This document shows, piece by piece, positions 56,684 through 64,000 of a stretch of DNA of 64,000 nt. A model generated the notes under the pieces. That model had not been told where the DNA came from, did not search any database, and saw only the letters and a program-made list of their open reading frames with translations. The DNA comes from JACVRW01 sp963813495 (GTDB lineage Bacteria > Actinomycetota > Thermoleophilia > Solirubrobacterales > Thermoleophilaceae). The first letter of the stretch is position 1; the number at the start of each line of letters is the position of its first letter. Made by a program: the position numbers and the translations under genes. The stretch is taken from positions 682,001 through 746,000 of the forward strand of contig CAWEZC010000005.1 of NCBI GenBank assembly GCA_963813495.1. The letters are read 5' to 3'.

Positions 56684-58468
56684 TCACCTCCCCGGCTCCT
56701 CGCGCACGCGCTGCAGGCGGGCCACCTTGAGCGCGAGCTCGAGCGAGAGCAGATCCTCTGCCTGTAGATCGAGGCCCGTGATCTGCTGGATGCGCTCCAG
56801 GCGCTGGCGCACCGTGTTGGGGTGGATGTAGAGGGCACGAGCACTGGCGGCCACGCTGCAGCGCGCCGCCAGGTAGCGCTCGAGCGTCTCCACCAGGCGC
56901 CCGTTGCGTCCGTGGTCGTACTCGATCAGCGCGGTGACGGCCTGGCCGTAGCGGTCGCGCGGGGCCTCGTCGAGCTCGAGGTTGACCAGGTAGCGGTACG
57001 CCCCCAGCCGCTCATATGCGACTGCCCCGCCGCCCGGGGACAGCGAGCGGCCGATGCGCGCGGCGTCGGCCGCCTCGCGCATGCGACGCCGCGCGCCGGA
57101 CGCGCCGCGCTCGGAATCGCTCAGCCCGATGTTGACCCCCAGCTCCACCCCCAACTCCTCGCAGTCCAGGCGCAGCTGCTCGAGCGCCCCCTTGTCCAGC
57201 GCCGGCAGCGGCACCAGCACCCGCAGGGCATCATGGCGCGCATCGAAAAATGCGCGCCGGTATAGCCGGCGCAGGCGCGACTGCAGGCGGGCGGCAAGCT
57301 CGGGCCAGGGCGTGTCGTCGTCCGCCGCGCGCTGCACGTGCGCAAAGACGTGCGGGCGGCCGAGGTCGCAGCGCGCCTCGGTGGCTTTGGCCTCCGCCGT
57401 CTGGACCGAGCCGGCGGCGAGCGCCTCGAACATGTCCTTGACGATGTTCTCCGCGGTCAGGCGCTCGATCAGCTCGGCCTTCTTCAGCCCAACCGCCGTC
57501 TGGTTGGCCACGGCGCCCAGCAGCTCACCGTCCTCCTCGCCGAAGTCACGGCCGCCGACGGTGCAGCAAAGCAGGCCGAGCTGCTCGTCGCCCGCGGCCA
57601 GAGGCGCCACTAGCAGGCGTTCCCCTCCGTCGAGGTCGCCGCGAGCGGCCTGAGCTCGTCCCTTGCGCTGCTCGCGCCGGACGATGTCGAGCAGCAGCGC
57701 CGCACGGCCCGGCCGCGGGCTCGAGCCAGCCGGCTCGGGCGGATCGGCCGCGGCCAGCACCAGCTCGTCGGCCTCTAGGTCGAGGCGCCAGATCTGGCAG
57801 GCGTCGGCGCTCAAGAGCTCGCGCGCGCCTCGCGTGACCGCGTCGTGCAGGTCCTCCCGCAGCGTCACCGCGGCCAGCGCCTGACTCAGTCGGGTCAGTG
57901 TCGTGAGCGCGTCGACGCGCCGGCGCGTCTCCTCGTAGAGCTGCGCGTTCTCGATCGCCCCGGCCGCCAGCGAGGCGGTGTGCACGAGGAAGTTGAGCAC
58001 CTCGTCGCCGAACTCGCGGGGGGCCTCGGTGTGCAGCACCACCACGCCGATGACGGCCCCCGACCGGTACAGGAGCGGAACAGCGACCATCGACTGGAAG
58101 CGCTCCTCATCGAGCTCGGGCACGTACTTCATGCGTGGGTCCTCGAGAGCCTTCTCGCGTATGAACTCCGGCCTGCGGGTGCGGGCCACCCAGCCGGTCA
58201 GCCCCTCGTCGATGCCCCACTCCAGGGTCCCCACCAGCTGGGAGTAGCCAGGCGAGGCGGCTCGCAGCACCAGGCGCTCGTCCTCGAGGAAGTACACGAA
58301 GCAGGCGTGACAACGGGTCGCGTCGGTGACGATCTCGACGAAGCCGCCCAGCACTCGATCGAGGGACAGCGACGACGAGACCGTCTTGATGACCGCGTAG
58401 AGCGTCTCGTTCTCGCGGCGGACGCGATCGAGGGCGTCGCCGCTCTCGGTGACCGGGGAAACCGTCAA
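56684..58468 (-). CDS. GAF and PucR-type helix-turn-helix transcriptional regulator
   Basis: A 594-residue cytosolic regulator. Two GAF domains lie at about residues 30-175 (CHACFVYFLEDERLVLRAASPGYSQL; VGVVVLHTEAPREFGDEVLNFL) and 205-345. The C-terminus is a PucR/CdaR-type HTH (LVETLERYLAARCSVAASARALYIHPNTVRQRLERIQQITGLDL). The start is TTG 58468 with AAGGAAGG 5 bases upstream. It is divergent from the ammonium transporter gene and is the best candidate for its regulator, sensing a small ligand through GAF domains. Confidence 0.88.
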   Translation of the reverse strand: MTVSPVTESGDALDRVRRENETLYAVIKTVSSSLSLDRVLGGFVEIVTDATRCHACFVYFLEDERLVLRAASPGYSQLVGTLEWGIDEGLTGWVARTRRPEFIREKALEDPRMKYVPELDEERFQSMVAVPLLYRSGAVIGVVVLHTEAPREFGDEVLNFLVHTASLAAGAIENAQLYEETRRRVDALTTLTRLSQALAAVTLREDLHDAVTRGARELLSADACQIWRLDLEADELVLAAADPPEPAGSSPRPGRAALLLDIVRREQRKGRAQAARGDLDGGERLLVAPLAAGDEQLGLLCCTVGGRDFGEEDGELLGAVANQTAVGLKKAELIERLTAENIVKDMFEALAAGSVQTAEAKATEARCDLGRPHVFAHVQRAADDDTPWPELAARLQSRLRRLYRRAFFDARHDALRVLVPLPALDKGALEQLRLDCEELGVELGVNIGLSDSERGASGARRRMREAADAARIGRSLSPGGGAVAYERLGAYRYLVNLELDEAPRDRYGQAVTALIEYDHGRNGRLVETLERYLAARCSVAASARALYIHPNTVRQRLERIQQITGLDLQAEDLLSLELALKVARLQRVREEPGR

Positions 58469-58521
58469 GCGGGCCTTCCTTTCCGTAGGGTGATCGTAGC
58501 CCCGGGAAGTGGGGCACCCTA

Positions 58522-58536
58522 TGTGAAGATCTCACA
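58522..58536. promoter_or_regulatory. Operator-like box TGTGAAGATCTCACA (distal)
   Basis: TGTGA/TCACA arms with a 5-base spacer. The centre is 33 bp from that of the proximal box, so both lie on the same DNA face. It lies in the 205-bp divergent gap between the PucR-type regulator and amt. Confidence 0.6.
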
Positions 58537-58554
58537 CTCAAGCTGCTCAAAGCC

Positions 58555-58569
58555 TGTGCGGGAGTCACA
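58555..58569. promoter_or_regulatory. Operator-like box TGTGCGGGAGTCACA (proximal)
   Basis: A second TGTGn6-7TCACA-type element with the same 5-base spacer. It directly abuts the -35 of the amt promoter, the position of a class II activator. Confidence 0.6.
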
Positions 58570-58598
58570 TTGCAGAGGCGGCCAACCCGGATTAGCGT
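58570..58598 (+). promoter_or_regulatory. Promoter of the amt operon (TTGCAG-17-TAGCGT)
   Basis: TTGCAG at 58570-58575 and TAGCGT at 58593-58598 are 17 bp apart. This predicts a 5' leader of about 70 bases for amt, unlike the leaderless genes. Confidence 0.55.
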
Positions 58599-58673
58599 CG
58601 CCGCTCAGGTGACTCGTGACAACAGTCTCTTGAGCGCTCCGCGCGTCTGCGCGCGCCGGGCGAGGAGGATCGG

Positions 58674-60110
58674 ATGATCGACTTCGTCATCGCCCAGGTT
58701 CAGAGCCTCGAGGACGCGGCGCCGGTGGAGGCTCAGACGCTCGACAGCGTCATCCTCGGCGAGCAGTTCTACTTCTTCACGGTCGTGCTCATGTGGCTGA
58801 TCCACGTCGGCTTCATGAGCTACGAGGCCGGCGTTGTGCGCCGCAAGAACGTGCTCGCGACGGCGATGAAGAACATCCTGACGATCGCCGTCGTCACGCC
58901 GACCTTCTACTACTTCGGCTGGTGGATCTACAACTGCAACCAGCCTGGCCTGCCGATCGGGCCGAACTCGAGCGACTTCACCTCCGTCGCATGCCAGGGC
59001 GGAATCCCGTGGTCCGACGCCTTCGGCCCGAACCTGACGAACAACATCAACCTGATCTTCTTCCTGGCCTTCCTGCTGTTCTCGTGGACCACAGCCTCGA
59101 TCATGTCCGGTGCGCTGCTCGAGCGGGTCCGGCTCTCCGCCTACCTCTTGCTCGCCGTGCTGCTCGGCTCGGTGGTATGGATCCTCGACGCGGCCTGGGG
59201 CTGGAGCGCGGGCGGCTGGCTCACACTGCGCTTCGGATTCCACGACGCGATCGCCTCCGGCGTGGTGCACGGCGTGGCGGGCGCCTTCACGCTCGGCGTG
59301 CTCTTCAACCTCGGGCCGCGAATAGGCAAGTACACGCGCGAAGGGCTGGTGCGCCAGTTCCGACCACACAACCTCCACCTCACCCTTATGGGACTGATGT
59401 TGATCTTCACGGGCTTCTACGGTTTCTACGCCGCCTGCCTGGTCATCGCGTCCACAGCCTTCCCGGGCTGGGCGAACATCTACCTCAGCCCGACCACCCT
59501 CGGCTCGATCACGATGGTCATCACGTTCGGGTTCGCGGGCGGCTTTACAGGCGGCTACTTCGCCTCGCGCGGCGACCCTTTCTGGACCGTGTCGGGCGGC
59601 CTCGCGGGCGTGATCGGCGTGTCGTCCGGCGCCGACGTCTACGCCCCCACGCTCGCCTACCTCCTCGCCATCGTCTCCGCCACGCTGGTGGTCTACGCCG
59701 GCAACTGGATCGAGAAGAAGATGCGCGTGGACGACGTGGTCGGCGCGGTCGCCGTTCACGGAGTGGCCGGCTTCCTGGGCATGCTCTGGGTGGGGATCTT
59801 CGCAGCCGGCTACCCGACCGGCCTCAACAACGTGGACAGCAGCATCGGGGGCCAGCTGATCGGCATGGCGACCTTCCTCCCGCTCGGCTTCCTCAGTGGC
59901 TGGGTGGCGTCCCTGGTGTTGAGGAAGCTCAACCTGCTGCGCGTCCCACCCGAGGTCGAGGTGCAGGGGCTGGACGTGTCCGAATATGAGGAAGACCTCT
60001 ACATGCCCGAGATGGCCAAGTTCGGCGAGATGATCGTCGAGCCGGACGGCTCCCTGGCCCCGTCTGACGCCGTTCTCCGGGAGGCGGAGCGGGAGCTGGT
60101 GAGACCATGA
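58674..60110 (+). CDS. amt: Ammonium transporter (Amt family)
   Basis: A 478-residue Amt/Rh channel with 11 membrane helices. The twin His motifs are present as SGVVHGVAGAF and VAVHGVAGFLG. The conserved SYEAGVVRRKN helix-1 loop and GGYFASRGDPFWTVSGGLAGVIGVSSGADV follow the family. The C-terminal cytosolic tail of about 55 residues is acidic and lacks a clear GlnK-binding region, and no glnK is nearby. ATG 58674 follows GAGGAGG 6 bases upstream. Two or three small genes follow in the same orientation. Confidence 0.95.
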   Translation: MIDFVIAQVQSLEDAAPVEAQTLDSVILGEQFYFFTVVLMWLIHVGFMSYEAGVVRRKNVLATAMKNILTIAVVTPTFYYFGWWIYNCNQPGLPIGPNSSDFTSVACQGGIPWSDAFGPNLTNNINLIFFLAFLLFSWTTASIMSGALLERVRLSAYLLLAVLLGSVVWILDAAWGWSAGGWLTLRFGFHDAIASGVVHGVAGAFTLGVLFNLGPRIGKYTREGLVRQFRPHNLHLTLMGLMLIFTGFYGFYAACLVIASTAFPGWANIYLSPTTLGSITMVITFGFAGGFTGGYFASRGDPFWTVSGGLAGVIGVSSGADVYAPTLAYLLAIVSATLVVYAGNWIEKKMRVDDVVGAVAVHGVAGFLGMLWVGIFAAGYPTGLNNVDSSIGGQLIGMATFLPLGFLSGWVASLVLRKLNLLRVPPEVEVQGLDVSEYEEDLYMPEMAKFGEMIVEPDGSLAPSDAVLREAERELVRP

Positions 60111-60150
60111 TCGAGCCTACGTGCCGATCGCCGAGGAAAAAGGGGGCGCA

Positions 60151-60513
60151 ATGCCCGGGATAATCAACAGCGCGCCGGACTGCGTCGTGTCGAACGAGGC
60201 CGCGGAGCCCCCGGACGACAGCGCCGACTTCATCCTCCAGGCCAACTACGAGGACTGCGCGGGGTTCATGACGTTCGGTCCGGGCACGACCTACGGCGAC
60301 GAGGGCGCTGCCGCCGACACCCTCTACTACATCCTGACCTGGTTGGGCATCGTGGCGACGGTCGTCGCCCTGATCGCCTGGGTGATCTACGAGAACCGCC
60401 AGCTGATCTCGCACGTCGCCCGCCACCGGGCCGGCATCCCACGCGGCGGCGAAAGAGTTAGACATCCCTGGGAATCGGAAGAGCCCCCCTCGCAACCGGG
60501 CGCCCAGAGCTAG
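60151..60513 (+). CDS. Small single-TM protein downstream of amt
   Basis: A 120-residue protein, PGIINSAPDCVVSNEAAEPPDDSADF at the N-terminus, then a membrane helix (TLYYILTWLGIVATVVALIAWVIY, about residues 57-80) and a basic soluble tail. Two Cys residues flank the acidic N-terminal part, which would be extracytoplasmic. ATG 60151 follows AAGGGGG about 9 bases upstream, and the Met in frame at 60121 is the alternative. It is 40 bp after amt, so it is probably co-transcribed. No family recognised. Confidence 0.6.
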   Translation: MPGIINSAPDCVVSNEAAEPPDDSADFILQANYEDCAGFMTFGPGTTYGDEGAAADTLYYILTWLGIVATVVALIAWVIYENRQLISHVARHRAGIPRGGERVRHPWESEEPPSQPGAQS

Positions 60514-60521
60514 GAGACACA

Positions 60522-60689
60522 ATGATCGACAACGGCAGCGGCAAACGACAGATCGAGTTTCCTCCGCTCCAGACCCATGTGAAGTCGTTCGAGCTCGCGA
60601 TGCTTGCGATCTCGATCCTGTGCGTGATCATCGTGCTGGTGATCGTCCTCTTCACGAACGTCGGAAACGAGTTCCGTCCGACCGTCTGA
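60522..60689 (+). CDS. Very small single-TM protein (55 aa) in the amt operon
   Basis: A 55-residue ORF from ATG 60522 to TGA 60687-60689. The sequence runs IDNGSGKRQIEFPPLQTHVK, then one strongly hydrophobic helix (LAMLAISILCVIIVLVIVLF, about residues 26-45) and ends NEFRPTV. AGGAGA lies 5 bases upstream. Tight spacing to its neighbours (8 bp and 67 bp), a Shine-Dalgarno and codon usage support a real gene. It is possibly an Amt accessory subunit, which is inference. Confidence 0.65.
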   Translation: MIDNGSGKRQIEFPPLQTHVKSFELAMLAISILCVIIVLVIVLFTNVGNEFRPTV

Positions 60690-60756
60690 GACGGCAACGC
60701 AGCGCCCACCGATCCGGCCGACTTGGCCGCGCCTGCTGGTCATCGCTCTCGTCCTG

Positions 60757-61023
60757 GTGGCCGCGTTCGTGGTCGCGCAGACCTGCCAGAAGGACCAGGT
60801 GCGGGTGTCGAAGGAGCAAGCCATCCAGACCGCCCGGGAGCGGGTCTCCTTCAACCCGGAGCGTACGCAGGTCAGGCTGCTGAGGCAGGGCCTCAACTCA
60901 AAGCCGTTCTGGATCGTGTCGCTGTCGATCCCGGGTGAGAAGGAGAACACCTTCCGCCGCCTTGCCACGGTCCGGATTGACGCCAACACGGGCAAGGTCG
61001 CGGAAGTCAACAAGGAAATCTGA
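60757..61023 (+). CDS. PepSY-like small membrane-anchored protein (start uncertain)
   Basis: An 88-residue minimal ORF from GTG 60757. The visible part has the end of a membrane helix (VAAFVVAQTC) and a PepSY-like soluble domain (VRVSKEQAIQTARERVSFNPERTQVRLLRQGLNSKPFWIVSLSIPG; TVRIDANTGKVAEVNKEI). The preceding codons (PRLLVIALVLVAA) complete the helix, but no in-frame ATG, GTG or TTG precedes it. The gene starts 67 bp after the 55-residue ORF and is the likely last gene of the amt operon. It converges on radA with 5 bp between. Confidence 0.6.
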   Translation: MAAFVVAQTCQKDQVRVSKEQAIQTARERVSFNPERTQVRLLRQGLNSKPFWIVSLSIPGEKENTFRRLATVRIDANTGKVAEVNKEI

Positions 61024-61028
61024 GCCGC

Positions 61029-62393
61029 TCAGACCGCGGCCCGCTCTGCGGCTGGCCGGCCGGCCACGGCCAGCGCCTGGCGGAGCGTCGCCACGCGCCC
61101 CGCCGGATGGGTCACCACGGTGAGGCCGAACTTGCGCGCCTCGGCGAGCCGCCGGTCCGAGTGACCGACGTGGCGAAGCTCACCGGTCAGGCCGAGCTCA
61201 CCAAAGGCCGCGAGTGGCTTGTCGCCGCCGAGCTCCGTGCCGCGCGCCGCCGAGGCGAGCGCCAGCGCTATGGCCAGATCGGCGCCGGGCTCGTCCACCC
61301 GCACGCCGCCGGCCACGGACACGAACACGTCACTGCCGCCGAGCGAGACCCCGCCGTGGCGGGCCAGCACCGCGAGCACCAGCGCGAGCCGGTTGCGATC
61401 GACGCCGTTGGCCACCCGCCGTGGTGGCACCAGCTCGCTTGGTGCCACCAGCGCCTGCACCTCCACCAGCAGCGGGCGCGAGCCCTCCATTGAACAGAGC
61501 ACGACCGAGCCCGGCGCGCGGGTGGCCTCGTTCACGAAGCGGGCGCTGGCGTCCTCGACCTCGACGAGACCGTTCTCGTGCATCTCGAAGACGCCGACCT
61601 CGTTGGTCGACCCGAAGCGGTTCTTGAGAGCGCGCAGCGTGCGGTAGGTGCGCTCGCGCTCGCCCTCGAAGGAGAGCACGCAGTCCACCAAGTGCTCGAG
61701 CACGCGCGGGCCGGCGATCGAGCCCTCCTTGGTCACGTGCCCGACGAGGATCACGGCCACGCCGCGCGCCTTGGCCACGCGCATCAGCCGGCCGGCCACC
61801 TCGCGCACCTGTCCCACGGAACCAGGGCTGCCCGACAGCGCCGCGTCGTAGAGCACCTGCACGGAGTCGACCACGCATACCTCCGGCCGCTCGGTCTCGA
61901 TCGTGGCCAGCACGGAATCCAGGTCGGTGTCGGCCACGATCGGCACCGACAGGGCGGACGGGCCGAGGCGCTGCGCGCGCAGCTTGACCTGGGCCGCCGA
62001 CTCCTCGCCCGACACGTAGAGGACGTTGCGGCCGGCCGCCGCGAGATTGCCGAGAGCTCCCGTGGTCAGCGTCGACTTGCCGATCCCGGGGGAGCCGCCG
62101 ATCAGCACGAGCGACCCGGGGACGAGGCCGCCGCCCAGCACCCGGTCGAACTCCCCGATGCCGGTGCGCAGGCGCTCGACGCGCGGGGCTCGCACCTCGC
62201 CGAGCCGTACGGGCTTGAGCGCCCGAGTTGAGCCGCGCTTGCCCTGGGAACCGCCGCCGCGGCCGGCCGGCGCCGAGGCGCGCGCCTCCTCCACCAGCGT
62301 GTTCCACTCGCCACACCCGGGACAGCGGCCATGCCACTTCGGGCTCTCATGCCCGCACGACGAGCAGGCGAAGACGGTGGCGGAACGGGCCAT
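61029..62393 (-). CDS. radA: DNA repair protein RadA
   Basis: A 454-residue RecA-like DNA branch-migration protein. It has a four-Cys zinc finger at residues 10-27 (CSSCGHESPKWHGRCPGC). The RecA-like core contains the Walker A LIGGSPGIGKST and Walker B CVVDSVQVLY. The RadA-specific KNRFG motif is in LRALKNRFGSTNEVGVFEM. The C-terminus is the Lon-like domain ending RPAAERAAV. The ATG is 7 bases after a TAGCTT box on this strand (62401-62406), so it is probably leaderless. The gene is divergent from the DEDDh/GIY-YIG gene. Confidence 0.95.
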   Translation of the reverse strand: MARSATVFACSSCGHESPKWHGRCPGCGEWNTLVEEARASAPAGRGGGSQGKRGSTRALKPVRLGEVRAPRVERLRTGIGEFDRVLGGGLVPGSLVLIGGSPGIGKSTLTTGALGNLAAAGRNVLYVSGEESAAQVKLRAQRLGPSALSVPIVADTDLDSVLATIETERPEVCVVDSVQVLYDAALSGSPGSVGQVREVAGRLMRVAKARGVAVILVGHVTKEGSIAGPRVLEHLVDCVLSFEGERERTYRTLRALKNRFGSTNEVGVFEMHENGLVEVEDASARFVNEATRAPGSVVLCSMEGSRPLLVEVQALVAPSELVPPRRVANGVDRNRLALVLAVLARHGGVSLGGSDVFVSVAGGVRVDEPGADLAIALALASAARGTELGGDKPLAAFGELGLTGELRHVGHSDRRLAEARKFGLTVVTHPAGRVATLRQALAVAGRPAAERAAV

Positions 62394-62490
62394 CTGCCCG
62401 AAGCTAAGGACGTGGGCGGACGGCTTCGCCCCGGGCACCGCGCAGGCGCGCTCTCGATCCGTCCGGCGCGAGGAGTTGCATCGGTCGTTC

Positions 62491-64000
62491 GTGTCCCTGT
62501 TCGCCCAACCACTCGCGCCGGCCGAGTTCGTGGCCGTCGACACCGAGACCAACGGGCTCGGCGGCGACCTCTGCGAGATGACCGAGGTGGGAGCCGTGCT
62601 CGTGGGAGGGGGCGAGCTGCACGACACATTCGACTCGCTGGTGCGGACGGAACGGCCCCTGTCGCGGGGAATCCAGCGCTTCACCGGCATCACCCAGGGA
62701 ATGGTCGACGGCGCGGCACCGCCCGAGGAGGTGCTGCCCGAGCTGGCCGAGCTGTTCGAGGACCGGGTGCTCATCGCGCACAATGCCCGCTTCGACCTGA
62801 GGGTCCTGCGCCAGGCCTTCGAGCGGGTGGCGCTCGACTGGCCCGCTCCCCCCGCCCTCTGCACCGTCACGCTGGCGCGCCGCTTCGCGCCGCTCGCCCG
62901 CAAGCGCGGGCTCGCTCCGCTGGCCGACTCACTGGGCATCGAGGTCACCGAAGTACACCGCGCGCTGCCCGACGCCCTCACCTGTGCGCGCGTGTTCTGT
63001 GCGCTGTTTCCGCGGCTGTGCGCCAACGCGGCCACCGTGGGCGACGCCGTCGACCTGCTGCGCGCACGCCGGCGGGCGCGCAAGACCGAGCACGCCGAGC
63101 GCATCCCGCCCGACCAGCGGCCCGATCTCTCCACGCTCCCGGCCGACCCGGGCGTCTACGTGTTCCGCGACGAGCGCGGAAGGCCGCTGTACGTGGGCAA
63201 GTCGGTCTCGCTGCGCACGCGGGCACGAGCGCACTTCTGCGCCCCGGCTGGCTGGACCGACCGCGCCGAGGTGGTGGACTACCGGCCCACCAATTCGGAG
63301 CTCGGCGCACTGGTGCTGGAGAACCGCCTGATCAAGGAGTGGAAGCCGGCCGGCAACAGGGCGCTCAAGCGCACCGAGCGCTACTGCTACCTGCGCTGCC
63401 GCCTAGACATCCCCTATCCGGTCCTCGAGGTGGCCTCCGAGCCGGCCCCCGGCCACGCCGTCAACGTGGGGCCGCTCGGCAGCCGCGCCCTGGCCCGCGA
63501 GCTGGCCGACCAGCTCACCTCGCTCTACCGGCTGCGCCACTGCGGCCGCTCGCTGAAGCTGCGCGAGCATCCGTCGGCCTACGGCCAGATGGGGCGCTGC
63601 GTCTCGCCCTGCCTCGGCGACCTCGACCCCAATGCCTACCGCAGGCAGATCGACCTGGCCCTGGCCCACTTCGAGCAACCGGGAGCGGGTGAGCGGCTGC
63701 TCGAGGAGATCGACCGGCGCATGCGCGAGGCCGCACTGGCGCGGCGCTACGAGCGCTCGGCGGCCCTGCTGCGGCGCAAGGAGCGGCTCGCCTGGGTGAT
63801 CGAGCGCCTCGACGGCATGCTGCGCGCGACCCACGCGGCGCCGCGCCTGGCGCTGGCCCGGCATCCGGTCAAGGACCGTTTCGACGCCTTCTGGATCATC
63901 CAGGGCAGGCTCGTCGATTGGGGGCCGTTGCCCGGTCCCACCGAGCTCGGCGAGCGCACGGCCGCGGCCCTCGCCAGGCCGCGCGGGCGGGCGGTCATCC
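62491..64000 (+). CDS. DEDDh exonuclease / GIY-YIG (UvrC-type) fusion, partial
   Basis: The frame is open to the end of the window. The N-terminal DnaQ-like domain (about residues 1-180) has the DEDDh motifs VAVDTETNGLGG, HNARFDLRVLRQAF and VHRALPDALTCARVF. A GIY-YIG domain (about 225-310) starts DPGVYVFRDERGRPLYVGKSVSLRTRARAHF. The following region resembles the Cys-rich UvrC middle (CGRSLKLREHPSAYGQMGRCVSPCLGD). The organisation matches actinobacterial Cho-like proteins such as Rv2191. The start is uncertain between TTG 62476 and GTG 62491; GTG gives VSLFAQPLAPAEFVAV. Confidence 0.85.
   Translation, partial: MSLFAQPLAPAEFVAVDTETNGLGGDLCEMTEVGAVLVGGGELHDTFDSLVRTERPLSRGIQRFTGITQGMVDGAAPPEEVLPELAELFEDRVLIAHNARFDLRVLRQAFERVALDWPAPPALCTVTLARRFAPLARKRGLAPLADSLGIEVTEVHRALPDALTCARVFCALFPRLCANAATVGDAVDLLRARRRARKTEHAERIPPDQRPDLSTLPADPGVYVFRDERGRPLYVGKSVSLRTRARAHFCAPAGWTDRAEVVDYRPTNSELGALVLENRLIKEWKPAGNRALKRTERYCYLRCRLDIPYPVLEVASEPAPGHAVNVGPLGSRALARELADQLTSLYRLRHCGRSLKLREHPSAYGQMGRCVSPCLGDLDPNAYRRQIDLALAHFEQPGAGERLLEEIDRRMREAALARRYERSAALLRRKERLAWVIERLDGMLRATHAAPRLALARHPVKDRFDAFWIIQGRLVDWGPLPGPTELGERTAAALARPRGRAVI

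Noticed and set aside
58522..58569. CRP binding sites at the amt promoter
   Set aside because: The TGTGA/TCACA arms are separated by 5 bases, not the 6 of CRP/GlxR, in both copies; a different regulator is preferred.

Overview
The window is very GC-rich, gene-dense DNA with strong G/C third-position bias. The gene set is that of an actinobacterium: CarD, DisA, an F420-type LLM oxidoreductase, PspA with PspAA/PspAB, many acyl-CoA dehydrogenases, ECF sigma/anti-sigma pairs and a PknB-type kinase. A Spo0H/SigH-like sigma factor next to rlmB-cysS-ispF-ispD-carD-disA, the PlsC-GpsA fusion and the frequent leaderless promoters suggest a deep-branching lineage such as Thermoleophilia/Solirubrobacterales. 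That placement is inference; no rRNA or marker phylogeny is available here. No CRISPR array, prophage or insertion sequence was seen.

Layout. (1) 1-8.3 kb: the end of a metal ABC permease, lgt, a secreted subtilase, a YibE/F membrane protein, an M23 peptidase, htpX-pspAB, and a GyrI-like/SnoaL pair. (2) 8.5-13.6 kb: two paralogous acyl-CoA dehydrogenases flank pspA-pspAA, a hotdog thioesterase, a lipoprotein and a 56-residue membrane protein. (3) 13.6-18 kb: surface and secreted proteins, including a repeat-rich calcium-binding protein. (4) 18-30 kb: a fatty-acid/acyl-CoA catabolic region with an unequal acyl-CoA dehydrogenase pair plus TetR, an MDR oxidoreductase, an MFS pump plus TetR, another acyl-CoA dehydrogenase, an LLM oxidoreductase, a Ser/Thr kinase, a thiolase and a divergent 3-hydroxyacyl-CoA dehydrogenase. 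(5) 30-39.4 kb: envelope and regulatory genes (CNNM/CBS protein, pterin dehydratase, BtuF-like protein, rhomboid, two ECF sigma systems, the PlsC-GpsA fusion, a GNAT). (6) 39.4-40.1 kb: tRNA-Thr(TGT), a frameshifted endonuclease-like pseudogene and a tRNA-Thr relic. (7) 40-49 kb: L,D-transpeptidase, then the sigH-rlmB-cysS-amidase-ispF-PHP-ispD-carD-disA block. (8) 49-61 kb: nitrogen assimilation, with a three-part glutamate-synthase-like complex divergent from glnT, a cation/proton antiporter, a GAF-PucR regulator, an ammonium transporter and three small membrane proteins. (9) 61-64 kb: radA divergent from a DEDDh exonuclease/GIY-YIG fusion that runs off the window.

How it works together. 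Acyl-CoA catabolism is spread over several transcription units. Two of them share an identical 16-bp inverted repeat (13581-13596 and 29212-29227), so one unlinked TetR-like repressor probably co-regulates an acyl-CoA dehydrogenase, the thiolase and the hydroxyacyl-CoA dehydrogenase. Nitrogen acquisition (Amt) and assimilation (glnT plus the split synthase) lie within 10 kb, with a PucR-type regulator beside amt and two operator-like boxes in the amt promoter. At least a dozen genes have a TAnnnT box ending 6-10 bases before the start codon, which indicates widespread leaderless transcription.
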